Source of the DNA: Candidatus Liptonbacteria bacterium
GTDB taxonomy: Bacteria > Patescibacteriota > Minisyncoccia > UBA6257 > 2-01-FULL-56-20
Assembly (NCBI GenBank): GCA_016212635.1
Contig: JACRFR010000023.1
Span: 1-35,987, forward strand
Direction of reading: 5' to 3'
Length of the DNA stretch: 35,987 nt
The translations under genes and the position numbers were made by a program. The notes under the pieces are model-generated. The model had not been told where the DNA came from and made no database searches. It saw nothing but the letters and a program-made list of their open reading frames with translations. Within the stretch, counting starts at the first letter, position 1, and every line of letters begins with the position of its first letter. Shown in pieces: positions 23,826 through 31,322 of the stretch.

Positions 23826-25222
23826 GGCATGAGTATGTTTCCGAATTTCTCCTGCGGGCGATCCGGCTCGCCGCGCGCCACGGCTTCGAGGCCGAGGCGT
23901 ACTACTACGGAGAAGTGCTTCGGGGTATGCGGTCCGCCCGCCAAGGCATCCATCAGACGCCAACCGCACGGGAGGGAGAGCTTGTTCTTCGATTGCGAAA
24001 AACAACACGCGGTAAAACGCGCGCAGTTGAAGTCGTGGTTTCCTCACCGGCGGACATCGGCACGGCCGTGCGACAGGGCAAGGAGCTCATCGCCTCCGCC
24101 CGGCCCAACCCGTTACTCTACCAGCTCGAGCCGCAACCCGCGGACTTACCGGAAGAGCGCCTACGCCTTCAGGTTGTCCCTAAGCAGTTTTGGGATGATC
24201 TGCCGACAAAGAGCGCCGCCTTCCGGACAATCCGTAAGGATGCTGTGGAAACTCCGGGTTGGTACGGAGCCGGGTACTTTCTAACGGCGGCGCACGAGAT
24301 CGGAGCTGCGAATAGCTCTGGGCTTCTGCGCTACGCCGCCGGGTGCTACTCCGGGTTCACGGTAGTGGCGACCGGCGGCAAGCGTCAGCGCCAGCTCACT
24401 ACCTACGCCGAGGACTTCGCGAAACTGCCGCAAGAAATCGACTACCGTCGGGTAGTTGCGGAAGCTTTCGTGAGAGCTCGCCTAACCGACGGGTTGCCCT
24501 TCCTCGAGCCCCTGAATGGACGGTCGCGGATTCAGATGGACGCGGTTCTTTCACCGAACTGCGTTAACGACTGGATCAAAGACCTTACCCCCACTTTCTG
24601 CGGCTACGCCGTGCATAACGGCGAGTCGTATGTAAGTGACCGGGTTCGGGGCAAGTCGCGGATCGCCAGCTCCTGCGTGACCCTGCGGGACGACTGGCAG
24701 GATCCGCGCGGTCTCGCGGTACCGTTCGACTTGGAGGGTCGGACCCGGCAACAAGTTATCCTGATCGACCACGGGGTCTACGCCGGCCACTGTCACGACG
24801 GAATGTCGGCGATTGTGGCAGGCGAGGCGCCCACCGGTCACTCCGGGTTTGAGCTCGGGACCGGTACTCCCGACCTCCTGGTTCTCGGCGGTGAGGACCA
24901 CTCCATGGAAGACCTCGTCGTTTCCTGTGATCGGCCAGCGCTCATTCTAACCTGGCCCCACTATTCCTCTGATATGTATGAGAAAGAGGGAATGTGGACC
25001 GTCACCGGCCACCACGGCGTCTTCCTCGCCAAGGGCGGTCGCATCGTTGCGGTTTGCCCCCCGACCAGAATCCGGCTCCGGACCTTCGACGCGCTCCGGC
25101 GCGTTGAGATGCTATCCGCGAGCCAGCCGGTTTTCGACGTCGAGCGGTATCCGCTCACCCTGCCGTCGAGTGCGGTGGTGCCGGGGATCAAACTCCGAAA
25201 CGTCGAGTTTCTCAACTTCTAA
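23816..25222 (+). CDS. TldD/PmbA-family partner (TldE-like)
   Basis: Start ATG 23816 after GAAAGGAGG, overlaps tldD stop; PmbA-like organisation and C-terminal 'VVPGIKLRNVEFLNF'. The ORF-track start at 23516 is internal to tldD. Confidence 0.75.
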   Translation: MLLGHEYVSEFLLRAIRLAARHGFEAEAYYYGEVLRGMRSARQGIHQTPTAREGELVLRLRKTTRGKTRAVEVVVSSPADIGTAVRQGKELIASARPNPLLYQLEPQPADLPEERLRLQVVPKQFWDDLPTKSAAFRTIRKDAVETPGWYGAGYFLTAAHEIGAANSSGLLRYAAGCYSGFTVVATGGKRQRQLTTYAEDFAKLPQEIDYRRVVAEAFVRARLTDGLPFLEPLNGRSRIQMDAVLSPNCVNDWIKDLTPTFCGYAVHNGESYVSDRVRGKSRIASSCVTLRDDWQDPRGLAVPFDLEGRTRQQVILIDHGVYAGHCHDGMSAIVAGEAPTGHSGFELGTGTPDLLVLGGEDHSMEDLVVSCDRPALILTWPHYSSDMYEKEGMWTVTGHHGVFLAKGGRIVAVCPPTRIRLRTFDALRRVEMLSASQPVFDVERYPLTLPSSAVVPGIKLRNVEFLNF

Positions 25223-25224
25223 CC

Positions 25225-25264
25225 CAGGCCCTCCGATTCATTTCGGAGGGCCTGCACTTTTTTA
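25225..25264 (+). terminator. Rho-independent terminator of the tldD-tldE operon
   Basis: CAGGCCCTCCGA-ttcatt-TCGGAGGGCCTG followed by cacTTTTTT. Confidence 0.9.
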
Positions 25265-25272
25265 ATACCAAC

Positions 25273-25376
25273 AGGACTTACGCGTTTGACTATCTTATTC
25301 CTCCTTCCTTCCGCCGGAGGCCGATCCTCCTCTGGAGGAAGAAAAGGGAGAATTAACGCCCAAATGCGTAAGTCCT
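25273..25376. mobile_element. MITE-like element with 16-bp terminal inverted repeats
   Basis: AGGACTTACGCGTTTG (25273-25288) / CAAATGCGTAAGTCCT (25361-25376), 15/16 match; ~104 bp, non-coding interior with hairpin. Confidence 0.75.
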
Positions 25377-25428
25377 AACCAAGCCAAACAACTACCCGCC
25401 GAGGGTTGGGGTCACAGAGACTGATCGG

Positions 25429-25472
25429 TCCATAATCTCCCCTTCGACGGCCGTCGAAGGGGAGATTATGGA
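25429..25472. repeat. Perfect 44-bp palindrome
   Basis: TCCATAATCTCCCCTTCGACGG|CCGTCGAAGGGGAGATTATGGA, no loop. Confidence 0.92.
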
Positions 25473-25571
25473 TATAGAGTGCTTCCCGGATATTTAGCAC
25501 TTTAAACGGGGACCAGATTGGGCGCGGCTAGCTTACCTTTCCTTGGGGAGGATGTTATACTAATCACTATC

Positions 25572-26504
25572 ATGCCCAACACTCTTGGTTACGACCAGCC
25601 GCTTTTTATCCTGGCTTTTGACCAGCGGGCTTCGATTTTAGAGAAGCTTCTTCAATTGTCTCCGGGTCAGACGCCATCGCCGGAAGTGGCGGATCAAATG
25701 GAGCGCTTTAAAACTGCTATTTATGAGGGTTTTCGCTATGCTCTGGCACACGGCGTACCGCAAGCAGAAGCGGCAATTCTAGTGGATGAGCAGTACGGCC
25801 ACGCGATTCTGCACGACGCTGTCTTCCACGGCTTCACCGTGGCGCTGACCACCGAGAAGACTGGTCAACACGAATTCGATTTTGAGTATGGCGATGAGTT
25901 CACCTCCCACCTCCTGAAATACCGCCCGACTTTCGCCAAGGTGCTGGTGCGGCATAACCCCGAAGCGGGGGATGCGTTAAACGTCCACGAGCATGCCAAG
26001 CTGGTCCGGCTGCGGGAGTTTTGCGACCGGGAGAACTTCAAGCTCTTGGTCGAGTTGATCTTGCCTCCGACCGATGCGCAGCTGGCCTGGGTGGGCAACG
26101 ACCTGGCCCGCTACGATCGCGAAATTCGACCCGCCCTGGAAATTAAGCTGGTCAAACAGTTTCAAAACGCAGGGATCGAGGCGGACGTTTGGAAAATAGA
26201 AGGCTTGACCAGCGCGGAGCAGTATCGGGCGTTGGTCGGCCAGGTGCAAAGCGGGGGACGAGATAAGGTCGGCGTGGCGGTGCTCGGCCGCGCGGCGAGC
26301 GATGAGCAAGTGGAAGAGTGGCTCCGGGTCGGCGCGGGCGTGGACGGGGTGATCGGTTTCGCCGTGGGCCGGACAATTTTCTGGGAGCCGATCGCGCGTT
26401 ACCACCAAGGGAGCCAGACCTGGGAACAAACCGTGGAGCAGATTGGCGAACACTATCTGCATTTTTATCGAGTTTTTAGTAACATCAAGTCGAAAAAGTC
26501 ATAG
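25572..26504 (+). CDS. DUF2090 / IolC C-terminal-like aldolase
   Basis: 'LFILAFDQRASI', 'LVDEQYG', 'LVRHNPE', 'FAVGRTIFWEP'; TIM-barrel DUF2090-like. Confidence 0.75.
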   Translation: MPNTLGYDQPLFILAFDQRASILEKLLQLSPGQTPSPEVADQMERFKTAIYEGFRYALAHGVPQAEAAILVDEQYGHAILHDAVFHGFTVALTTEKTGQHEFDFEYGDEFTSHLLKYRPTFAKVLVRHNPEAGDALNVHEHAKLVRLREFCDRENFKLLVELILPPTDAQLAWVGNDLARYDREIRPALEIKLVKQFQNAGIEADVWKIEGLTSAEQYRALVGQVQSGGRDKVGVAVLGRAASDEQVEEWLRVGAGVDGVIGFAVGRTIFWEPIARYHQGSQTWEQTVEQIGEHYLHFYRVFSNIKSKKS

Positions 26505-26551
26505 GTCATAAGTCAATAGTCATTAGTCATCAGTCAATCAATACTCATGCC
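26496..26551. repeat. Heptamer array, 8 units of NAGTCAN
   Basis: aagtcat aggtcat aagtcaa tagtcat tagtcat cagtcaa tcaatac tcATGcc; includes upstream stop TAG 26502-26504 and downstream ATG 26547. Confidence 0.88.
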
Positions 26552-27269
26552 CAAATCACAAGTTCCGCCGGTCGCCAAGAAATCAGTTAAAAGCGAAACA
26601 AAACCCCGGATAAATTATCTCTTCCCGGCTCATCAGCACGATGTCTCCCCCTGGCGGATTTTTAAGATCATGGCCGAGTTCGTCAACGGATTTGAATTCC
26701 TGCGGCAATTCACCCGTGCGGTATCGTTCTTCGGCTCCGCGCGAGTCGGTCTGGAACCGCGGATGTACACGGAGGCGACCAAGCTGGCGCGCATGTTCGC
26801 GGACGCGGGTTTCGCGGTGGTGACTGGCGGGGGCCCGGGCATCATGCAGGCGGCGAATAAGGGCGCATTTGAGGCCGGCGGACGCTCCATTGGCTTGAAT
26901 ATTAAACTGCCTTTTGAACAACGGACCAATAAGTACGTCACCGACGCGGAAAGCTTCGAGTACTTCTTCTCTCGTAAGGTTATGCTGTCTTTCGCCGCGC
27001 ACGCCTACATTTTCTTCCCCGGTGGCTACGGAACTCTGAACGAAATGTTCGAAATGGTAGAGTTGGTGCAAACCAAGAAGATCGAACCCCTGCCGATAGT
27101 GCTGGTCGGTCGGGATTTTTGGACTCCGCTTCTGGATTGGTTGAAGACGGTTGTTTTGGACAAAACTCGCGGCATAGAGCCGGAAGACCTGGCGATCATT
27201 CATGTGGCCGACAATGCGGAAGAGGCCTTTCGTACCGTGGTCCGGCTAATCCAGCCGCTTAAGCGGTAA
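26547..27269 (+). CDS. LOG/TIGR00730-family Rossmann protein
   Basis: 'VVTGGGPGIMQAANKGAFEAGGRSIGLNIKLPFEQ' and 'PGGYGTLNEMFE'. Confidence 0.92.
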   Translation: MPKSQVPPVAKKSVKSETKPRINYLFPAHQHDVSPWRIFKIMAEFVNGFEFLRQFTRAVSFFGSARVGLEPRMYTEATKLARMFADAGFAVVTGGGPGIMQAANKGAFEAGGRSIGLNIKLPFEQRTNKYVTDAESFEYFFSRKVMLSFAAHAYIFFPGGYGTLNEMFEMVELVQTKKIEPLPIVLVGRDFWTPLLDWLKTVVLDKTRGIEPEDLAIIHVADNAEEAFRTVVRLIQPLKR

Positions 27270-27271
27270 GC

Positions 27272-28279
27272 ATGGATCTTGTGCCGGATCCGGAAACATC
27301 GATCATGCGCAAATCCATCCTAGAATTTCCGCGGCAGTTCGAGTTTGAGCCGGTCATCGCGAACGCGGATAAGTTCCGGCGATCGCCGCACGTCATCGTC
27401 TGCGGCATGGGTGGGTCGCACCTGGCTGGCGACTTTTTGAATCCGATCGAGCCAGAAATAAATCTGCGTGTTTGGAGTGACTACGGTTTACCGCCAGTCC
27501 CAGAGGATGAATTGCAGGACTCCTTGATCATTGTGAGTTCCTACTCCGGCAATACTGAAGAGACGCTGGATGCTTATCGCGCGGCCCGGGAGCGAGGTCT
27601 GTCACTGGCCGCGGTGGCGGTCGGTGGTAAGCTTCTGGAGTTGGCCAAGAAGGATGGCGTGCCATATGTCCAACTGCCGGACACCGGTATCCAGCCGCGA
27701 ATGGCCTTGGGCTTCAGCTTGCGTGCCATGCTCGCCTTAATCGGGGACCAAGACGGCCTGCAAGGGACGCGGGGGCTGGCCCAGGACCTGCCCGCCGAGG
27801 TTTTGGAGTCGGAGGGGCGCGACTTGGCCAAGTGGCTCAAGAACTACGTACCGGTTGTTTACGCTTCCGACTCTAACCGGTCGCTGGCTTACTACTGGAA
27901 GATAACCTTAAACGAGACCGGTAAGATCCCGGCTTTCTATAATGTTCTGCCGGAGCTGAATCACAACGAGATGAACGGCTTTGATGTTAAGTCCGGTTCT
28001 CGCCCACTGGCCCAGAACTTCGCTTTTATTTTCCTTTCAGATACCGACGACCACCCGTTGGTTCAAAAACGCATGGCGATATTGAAATCTATGTACCAAG
28101 ACCGCAAGCTGCCGGTCCGAACCATCCCACTTGTAGGTCAAACCAAGTATCATAAGCTGTTTACCAGTGTCCTTCTGGCAATTTGGACCGCGTTCTGCGT
28201 CGCCGAGCAATATGGCCTGGAACCGGAGCAGGTCCCGATGGTGGAGGAATTTAAAAGGCTAGTGACTACTGACCGATGA
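27272..28279 (+). CDS. Bifunctional phosphoglucose/phosphomannose isomerase (SIS)
   Basis: 'VIVCGMGGSHLAGDFL', 'IIVSSYSGNTEETLDAYRAA', 'LPELNHNEMNGF'. Confidence 0.92.
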   Translation: MDLVPDPETSIMRKSILEFPRQFEFEPVIANADKFRRSPHVIVCGMGGSHLAGDFLNPIEPEINLRVWSDYGLPPVPEDELQDSLIIVSSYSGNTEETLDAYRAARERGLSLAAVAVGGKLLELAKKDGVPYVQLPDTGIQPRMALGFSLRAMLALIGDQDGLQGTRGLAQDLPAEVLESEGRDLAKWLKNYVPVVYASDSNRSLAYYWKITLNETGKIPAFYNVLPELNHNEMNGFDVKSGSRPLAQNFAFIFLSDTDDHPLVQKRMAILKSMYQDRKLPVRTIPLVGQTKYHKLFTSVLLAIWTAFCVAEQYGLEPEQVPMVEEFKRLVTTDR

Positions 28280-28302
28280 CCATTGACTATTGACTGTTGA
28301 CT
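28261..28302. repeat. Heptamer array, 6 units of NNTGACY
   Basis: agtgact actgacc gatgacc attgact attgact gttgact; contains upstream stop TGA 28277-28279. Confidence 0.85.
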
Positions 28303-28321
28303 AGGGGGCGGGGAGTAAGGG

Positions 28322-28470
28322 AAAAGCCCGACTTCCTCCGAAGGACCTCCCCCGAGGTTCACCCTCCCCAATATTCATTCTTCGGTTCCCGGAGGTTGAA
28401 CCTCCTAATATCGTTCTGGTTTCTCCCCGAGGTCCGTCCTCCTTTGGAGGTCGAACCTCCCGACATTAAA
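28322..28470. repeat. Cluster of CCTCC/GGAGG hairpin repeats
   Basis: ggaggttgaacctcc, ctccgaaggacctcccccgaggttcaccctcc, cctcctttggaggtcgaacctcc; non-coding self-complementary repeats. Confidence 0.65.
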
Positions 28471-28498
28471 TCTACCCGGACATATTCCTAAAATTAAA

Positions 28499-28610
28499 GG
28501 CGCCCCTAAAAAGTTATTCCCTGAGCCCGTCGAAGGGTAGCTTTTTGGCGGGTACAGGCATGGCCCTCGACAAGCTCGGGCAATAAAATCGGTGGTTTCC
28601 GAACAGCGCC
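28499..28610. mobile_element. MITE-like element copy 2 (left end truncated)
   Basis: AAAAAGTTATTCCCTGAGCCCGTCGAAGGGTAGCTTTTTGGCGGGTACA...GGTTTCCGAACAGCGCC nearly identical to 1930-2035. Confidence 0.85.
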
Positions 28611-28710
28611 CCGCGGCTTGGGGTATTGATTCCACAATTCGCCGCCCGCCTCTTTCCGTTGTAGAATATATTTGGCGTTAGTTCTGCGAACTGCGCACTA
28701 CGAACTCTCT

Positions 28711-28757
28711 TCATTCGCATTATTACCTCCCCGATTAGCGTTATTAGCGATTACTCT
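28711..28757. repeat. Inverted copy of the GAGTAATCGC/AATAATGCG repeat, abutting ATG 28758
   Basis: cattcgcattattacctccccgattagcgttattagcgattactct = reverse complement of the family. Confidence 0.85.
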
Positions 28758-29504
28758 ATGCAGAAGCTCTCCCGCTCCAAGATCGACCTGTTCCACGAGT
28801 GCCAGCGCTGTTTTTGGCTGGAGGTCAAGCACGGCGTGAAACGCCCCCCGGGATTCCCATACACCATCAATAGCGCGATCGACTGGCTTCTGAAGCAGGA
28901 GTTCGACGAGTATCGGGCGCTTGGCCGGGCGCACCCCATTATGGAGGCGGCCGGGATCGGAGCGGTGCCTTATGAACATCCGAAGATCAATGAGTGGCGG
29001 CACAACTTTACCGGTATCCGATTTGAGCACAAGCCGACTGACTTCTTGGTCTTTGGCGCGGTGGATGACATTTGGGTTAACCCGGCAGGGGAGTTAATTA
29101 TTGTGGACTATAAATCCACCGGTTCGGTTCAGCACAAAATCTACGATGAGTACCGCCGCCAACTGGAGGTTTACCAGTGGCTCTTCCGCCAGAACGGATT
29201 TACGGTTTCCGAGACGGGCTATTTCGTTTTTGCTCGGGTCAGCAAGGCCCACGGTTTCTCGGCGCACGCGGATGCCGGACCGGCGGAGGGCGAGGCCCAT
29301 GAACGCGCGCTTTTGCCCTTCGATATTTTTGTCGAGCCCTTAACCGGCAACCCATCCTGGGTGGAAGGCGCCTTAGCGGACGCCCACCGGGTATTGGACT
29401 CGGATACGCCGCCTGCCCCGGGCGGCGATTGCGAACACTGTAAATATCGCCGCGCCGCGAATGAGCATGCCGCAGGGAAAATGTCACATCCCGCCAGTTC
29501 TTAG
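28758..29504 (+). CDS. PD-(D/E)XK nuclease family protein (Cas4/AddB-nuclease-like)
   Basis: 'LSRSKIDLFHECQRCFWLEVK', 'FGAVDDIWVNPAGELIIVDYKSTGS', 'RRQLEVYQWLFRQNGF', C-terminal 'CEHCKYRRAANEH'. Confidence 0.8.
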   Translation: MQKLSRSKIDLFHECQRCFWLEVKHGVKRPPGFPYTINSAIDWLLKQEFDEYRALGRAHPIMEAAGIGAVPYEHPKINEWRHNFTGIRFEHKPTDFLVFGAVDDIWVNPAGELIIVDYKSTGSVQHKIYDEYRRQLEVYQWLFRQNGFTVSETGYFVFARVSKAHGFSAHADAGPAEGEAHERALLPFDIFVEPLTGNPSWVEGALADAHRVLDSDTPPAPGGDCEHCKYRRAANEHAAGKMSHPASS

Positions 29505-29511
29505 CGGAGAT

Positions 29512-29549
29512 CATCTATTCTATTGTTCTTGAGAACAATAGAATAGATG
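29512..29549. repeat. 38-bp palindrome (18-bp arms, TG centre)
   Basis: CATCTATTCTATTGTTCT-TG-AGAACAATAGAATAGATG. Confidence 0.88.
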
Positions 29550-29559
29550 GAGGGTCTTT

Positions 29560-29931
29560 GTGCTAATGATTATGCCTGCGCCGATTAGATCTAAGGAATA
29601 TTACTGGACATTCCATGCGCGCAATAAAATGCGCCAGTACCAGTTGTCGGAGCAAAGGGTACGGCGGGTGCTCCACTCCCCGGCGCGGATCGAGGAGGGG
29701 ATTGCGCCCAATACTATTGCGGCCATGCAGGTGGTTCCCGCGCCCAAGCGCCCCTATGAGATCTGGGTCATGTTGCAATCTGTAAGTCGAAAGTCAGAAG
29801 TTAAGGGTCAAAAGTCAAAGGTCAAAGGTCACGAGTCAAAGATCATTTCCGCCTGGCGCTATCCCGGCCGCACCAAGCCCGGCGATCCTATTCCAGCGGA
29901 GATATTACGAGAGCTAAGAATGCTGGCGTGA
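29560..29931 (+). CDS. Hypothetical small protein (DUF4258-like?)
   Basis: 'YYWTFHARNKMRQYQLSEQRVRRVLHSPARIEEGIAPNTIAAMQ...IISAWRYPGRTKPGDPIP'; family assignment uncertain. Confidence 0.6.
   Translation: MLMIMPAPIRSKEYYWTFHARNKMRQYQLSEQRVRRVLHSPARIEEGIAPNTIAAMQVVPAPKRPYEIWVMLQSVSRKSEVKGQKSKVKGHESKIISAWRYPGRTKPGDPIPAEILRELRMLA
29784..29846 (+). repeat. In-frame heptamer array, 9 units of NAGTCAA
   Basis: aagtcga aagtcag aagttaa gggtcaa aagtcaa aggtcaa aggtcac gagtcaa agatcat = 63 nt (21 codons) within 29560-29931. Confidence 0.88.
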
Positions 29932-29978
29932 TTTAGCGCAACTTGTCCCACTTGCCTCCGTTCCGTCCCTACGGCACC

Positions 29979-30016
29979 TTACCACATTATCTGGCTATGA
30001 CCAGATAATGTGGTAA
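29979..30016. promoter_or_regulatory. Palindrome upstream of PaaX/Cas2-like gene 2 (site A)
   Basis: TTACCACATTATCTGG-CTATGA-CCAGATAATGTGGTAA, 16-bp perfect arms. Confidence 0.85.
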
Positions 30017-30035
30017 AGCAATAGTGGCTCCACAC

Positions 30036-30074
30036 CACCATGTTATCTAGCTATGACCGGATAGTGTGGTAAAA
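30036..30074. promoter_or_regulatory. Imperfect palindrome upstream of gene 2 (site B)
   Basis: CTATGACCGGATAGTGTGGTAAAA direct-repeats CTATGACCAGATAATGTGGTAAAG of site A; partner arm degenerate. Confidence 0.75.
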
Positions 30075-30092
30075 TAAGTTTGATCGAAAAGC

Positions 30093-30665
30093 ATGGCTGG
30101 AATTATCCGAAGAGGGGGTAACTCTCATAAAATACTTAACACCCTGGCAATCAGCGCTGGTTTTTTGGCTATTTCACTCATTTCTCCAGGTTCCAGTGGC
30201 GTTATCGTTCAGGGATTGGTTCGGGGTTACTTTCGGAGAAGGTCTTTTGAGAAACACAGGTTTTTGAGAGACATTCGGAGGTTGCAGCGGTTAGAGATGC
30301 TAGATTTTCGCGAGCTGGCGGATGGAAATATCAGGATAACTCTGTTGAAAAATGGCCGACGCTTTGTCTTGACCGACAAATTGGATAATCTGAAAATCAA
30401 GCGACCGATAGCGTGGGACGGTAAATGGAGACTGGTAATATTCGACATTCCTCATGATCAGCGCCGCGCCCGGGATGCGTTTCGCGAGAAACTTACCGAC
30501 CTAGGCTTCCATCAGCTACAGAAAAGCGTTTTTATTATCCCATTCCCTTGCGAAAAAGAATTGGATTTTATTATGACCTACTGGAATGTCCAAGACCACG
30601 TTTTATTGCTGTATGTCAGTTCTTTTGAGGGAGAAGCCAAACTCAAGCATCACTTTGGGTTATAG
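30093..30665 (+). CDS. PaaX-like / Cas2-like fold regulator, second copy
   Basis: 'GKWRLVIFDIPHDQRRARDAFREKLTDLGFHQLQKSVFIIPFPCEKELDFI' is the PaaX-C/Cas2-like domain; N-terminal winged-helix-like segment. Confidence 0.75.
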   Translation: MAGIIRRGGNSHKILNTLAISAGFLAISLISPGSSGVIVQGLVRGYFRRRSFEKHRFLRDIRRLQRLEMLDFRELADGNIRITLLKNGRRFVLTDKLDNLKIKRPIAWDGKWRLVIFDIPHDQRRARDAFREKLTDLGFHQLQKSVFIIPFPCEKELDFIMTYWNVQDHVLLLYVSSFEGEAKLKHHFGL

Positions 30666-30712
30666 CTCGTGTTCCTTAGGCGACAGCCCGCCCCCCTCTG
30701 TTTCTTTGCTAC

Positions 30713-30758
30713 TTCTACACCACGCTATCTAGCCATAGCTAGATAGCGTGGTGTAGAA
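30713..30758. promoter_or_regulatory. Palindrome downstream of gene 2 (site C, inverted)
   Basis: TTCTACACCACGCTATCTAGC-cata-GCTAGATAGCGTGGTGTAGAA, 21-bp perfect arms; same core as sites A/B on the minus strand. Confidence 0.85.
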
Positions 30759-30801
30759 AAGAAGTGGGCTGGGGAGGGAAGGGGAGGGAAGGATGGGGAT
30801 A

Positions 30802-30829
30802 TTGAGCGAGTTTCGGATACTGGTATAAT
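30802..30829 (+). promoter_or_regulatory. Promoter TTGAGC-16-TATAAT (leaderless architecture)
   Basis: TATAAT ends 6 nt before ATG 30836. Confidence 0.6.
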
Positions 30830-30835
30830 CAGCCC

Positions 30836-31300
30836 ATGCCTGGTTATCGCGCCGAATATCCCTGGAGAAGCACGGATAGAGCGGCAGGTAGGGATATGCA
30901 GCGCTTAATGCTATTCGAGCAGAGGTCGGGCGAGATCGGGCAGATGCTCCAGGGGACATTCAACCTCCCCGAGGAAACAGCTCGGCGTCTGGAACGATTG
31001 CTCTTTGATACAGCCGTCGAGCCACAAGAGACAGTTGACCAAATACGCGCGAGCGAGAAATCTTTAGTTTATCACCCTCCTTACTTCCAGGTTCAGGGGG
31101 TGAGCGATTCGGCGTTTCGGTGTCCGGATGGGAAAAGTTTTCTGGATTTGTTTACACGCGATAAATTAGCGGAGCACTCATCTCCGGAAACATTGGTCGC
31201 AGGAATCGAAGTGGCGGTGGAGTACGAGATGGAAAATTTGTCTAAGATCAGAGAAGCCATGGCAAGCGCCTCTCGGGAGCGGAGAGAATTGGAACATTAA
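30836..31300 (+). CDS. Hypothetical protein (154 aa)
   Basis: Complete ORF with promoter immediately upstream; no family recognised. Confidence 0.65.
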   Translation: MPGYRAEYPWRSTDRAAGRDMQRLMLFEQRSGEIGQMLQGTFNLPEETARRLERLLFDTAVEPQETVDQIRASEKSLVYHPPYFQVQGVSDSAFRCPDGKSFLDLFTRDKLAEHSSPETLVAGIEVAVEYEMENLSKIREAMASASRERRELEH

Positions 31301-31322
31301 TATCCGAAATCTGGCAGAATAT

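Noticed and set aside
29979-30758. CRISPR array candidate from repeated palindromic sites A/B/C
   Set aside because: Only two direct copies plus one inverted with a gene in between; no regular spacers.
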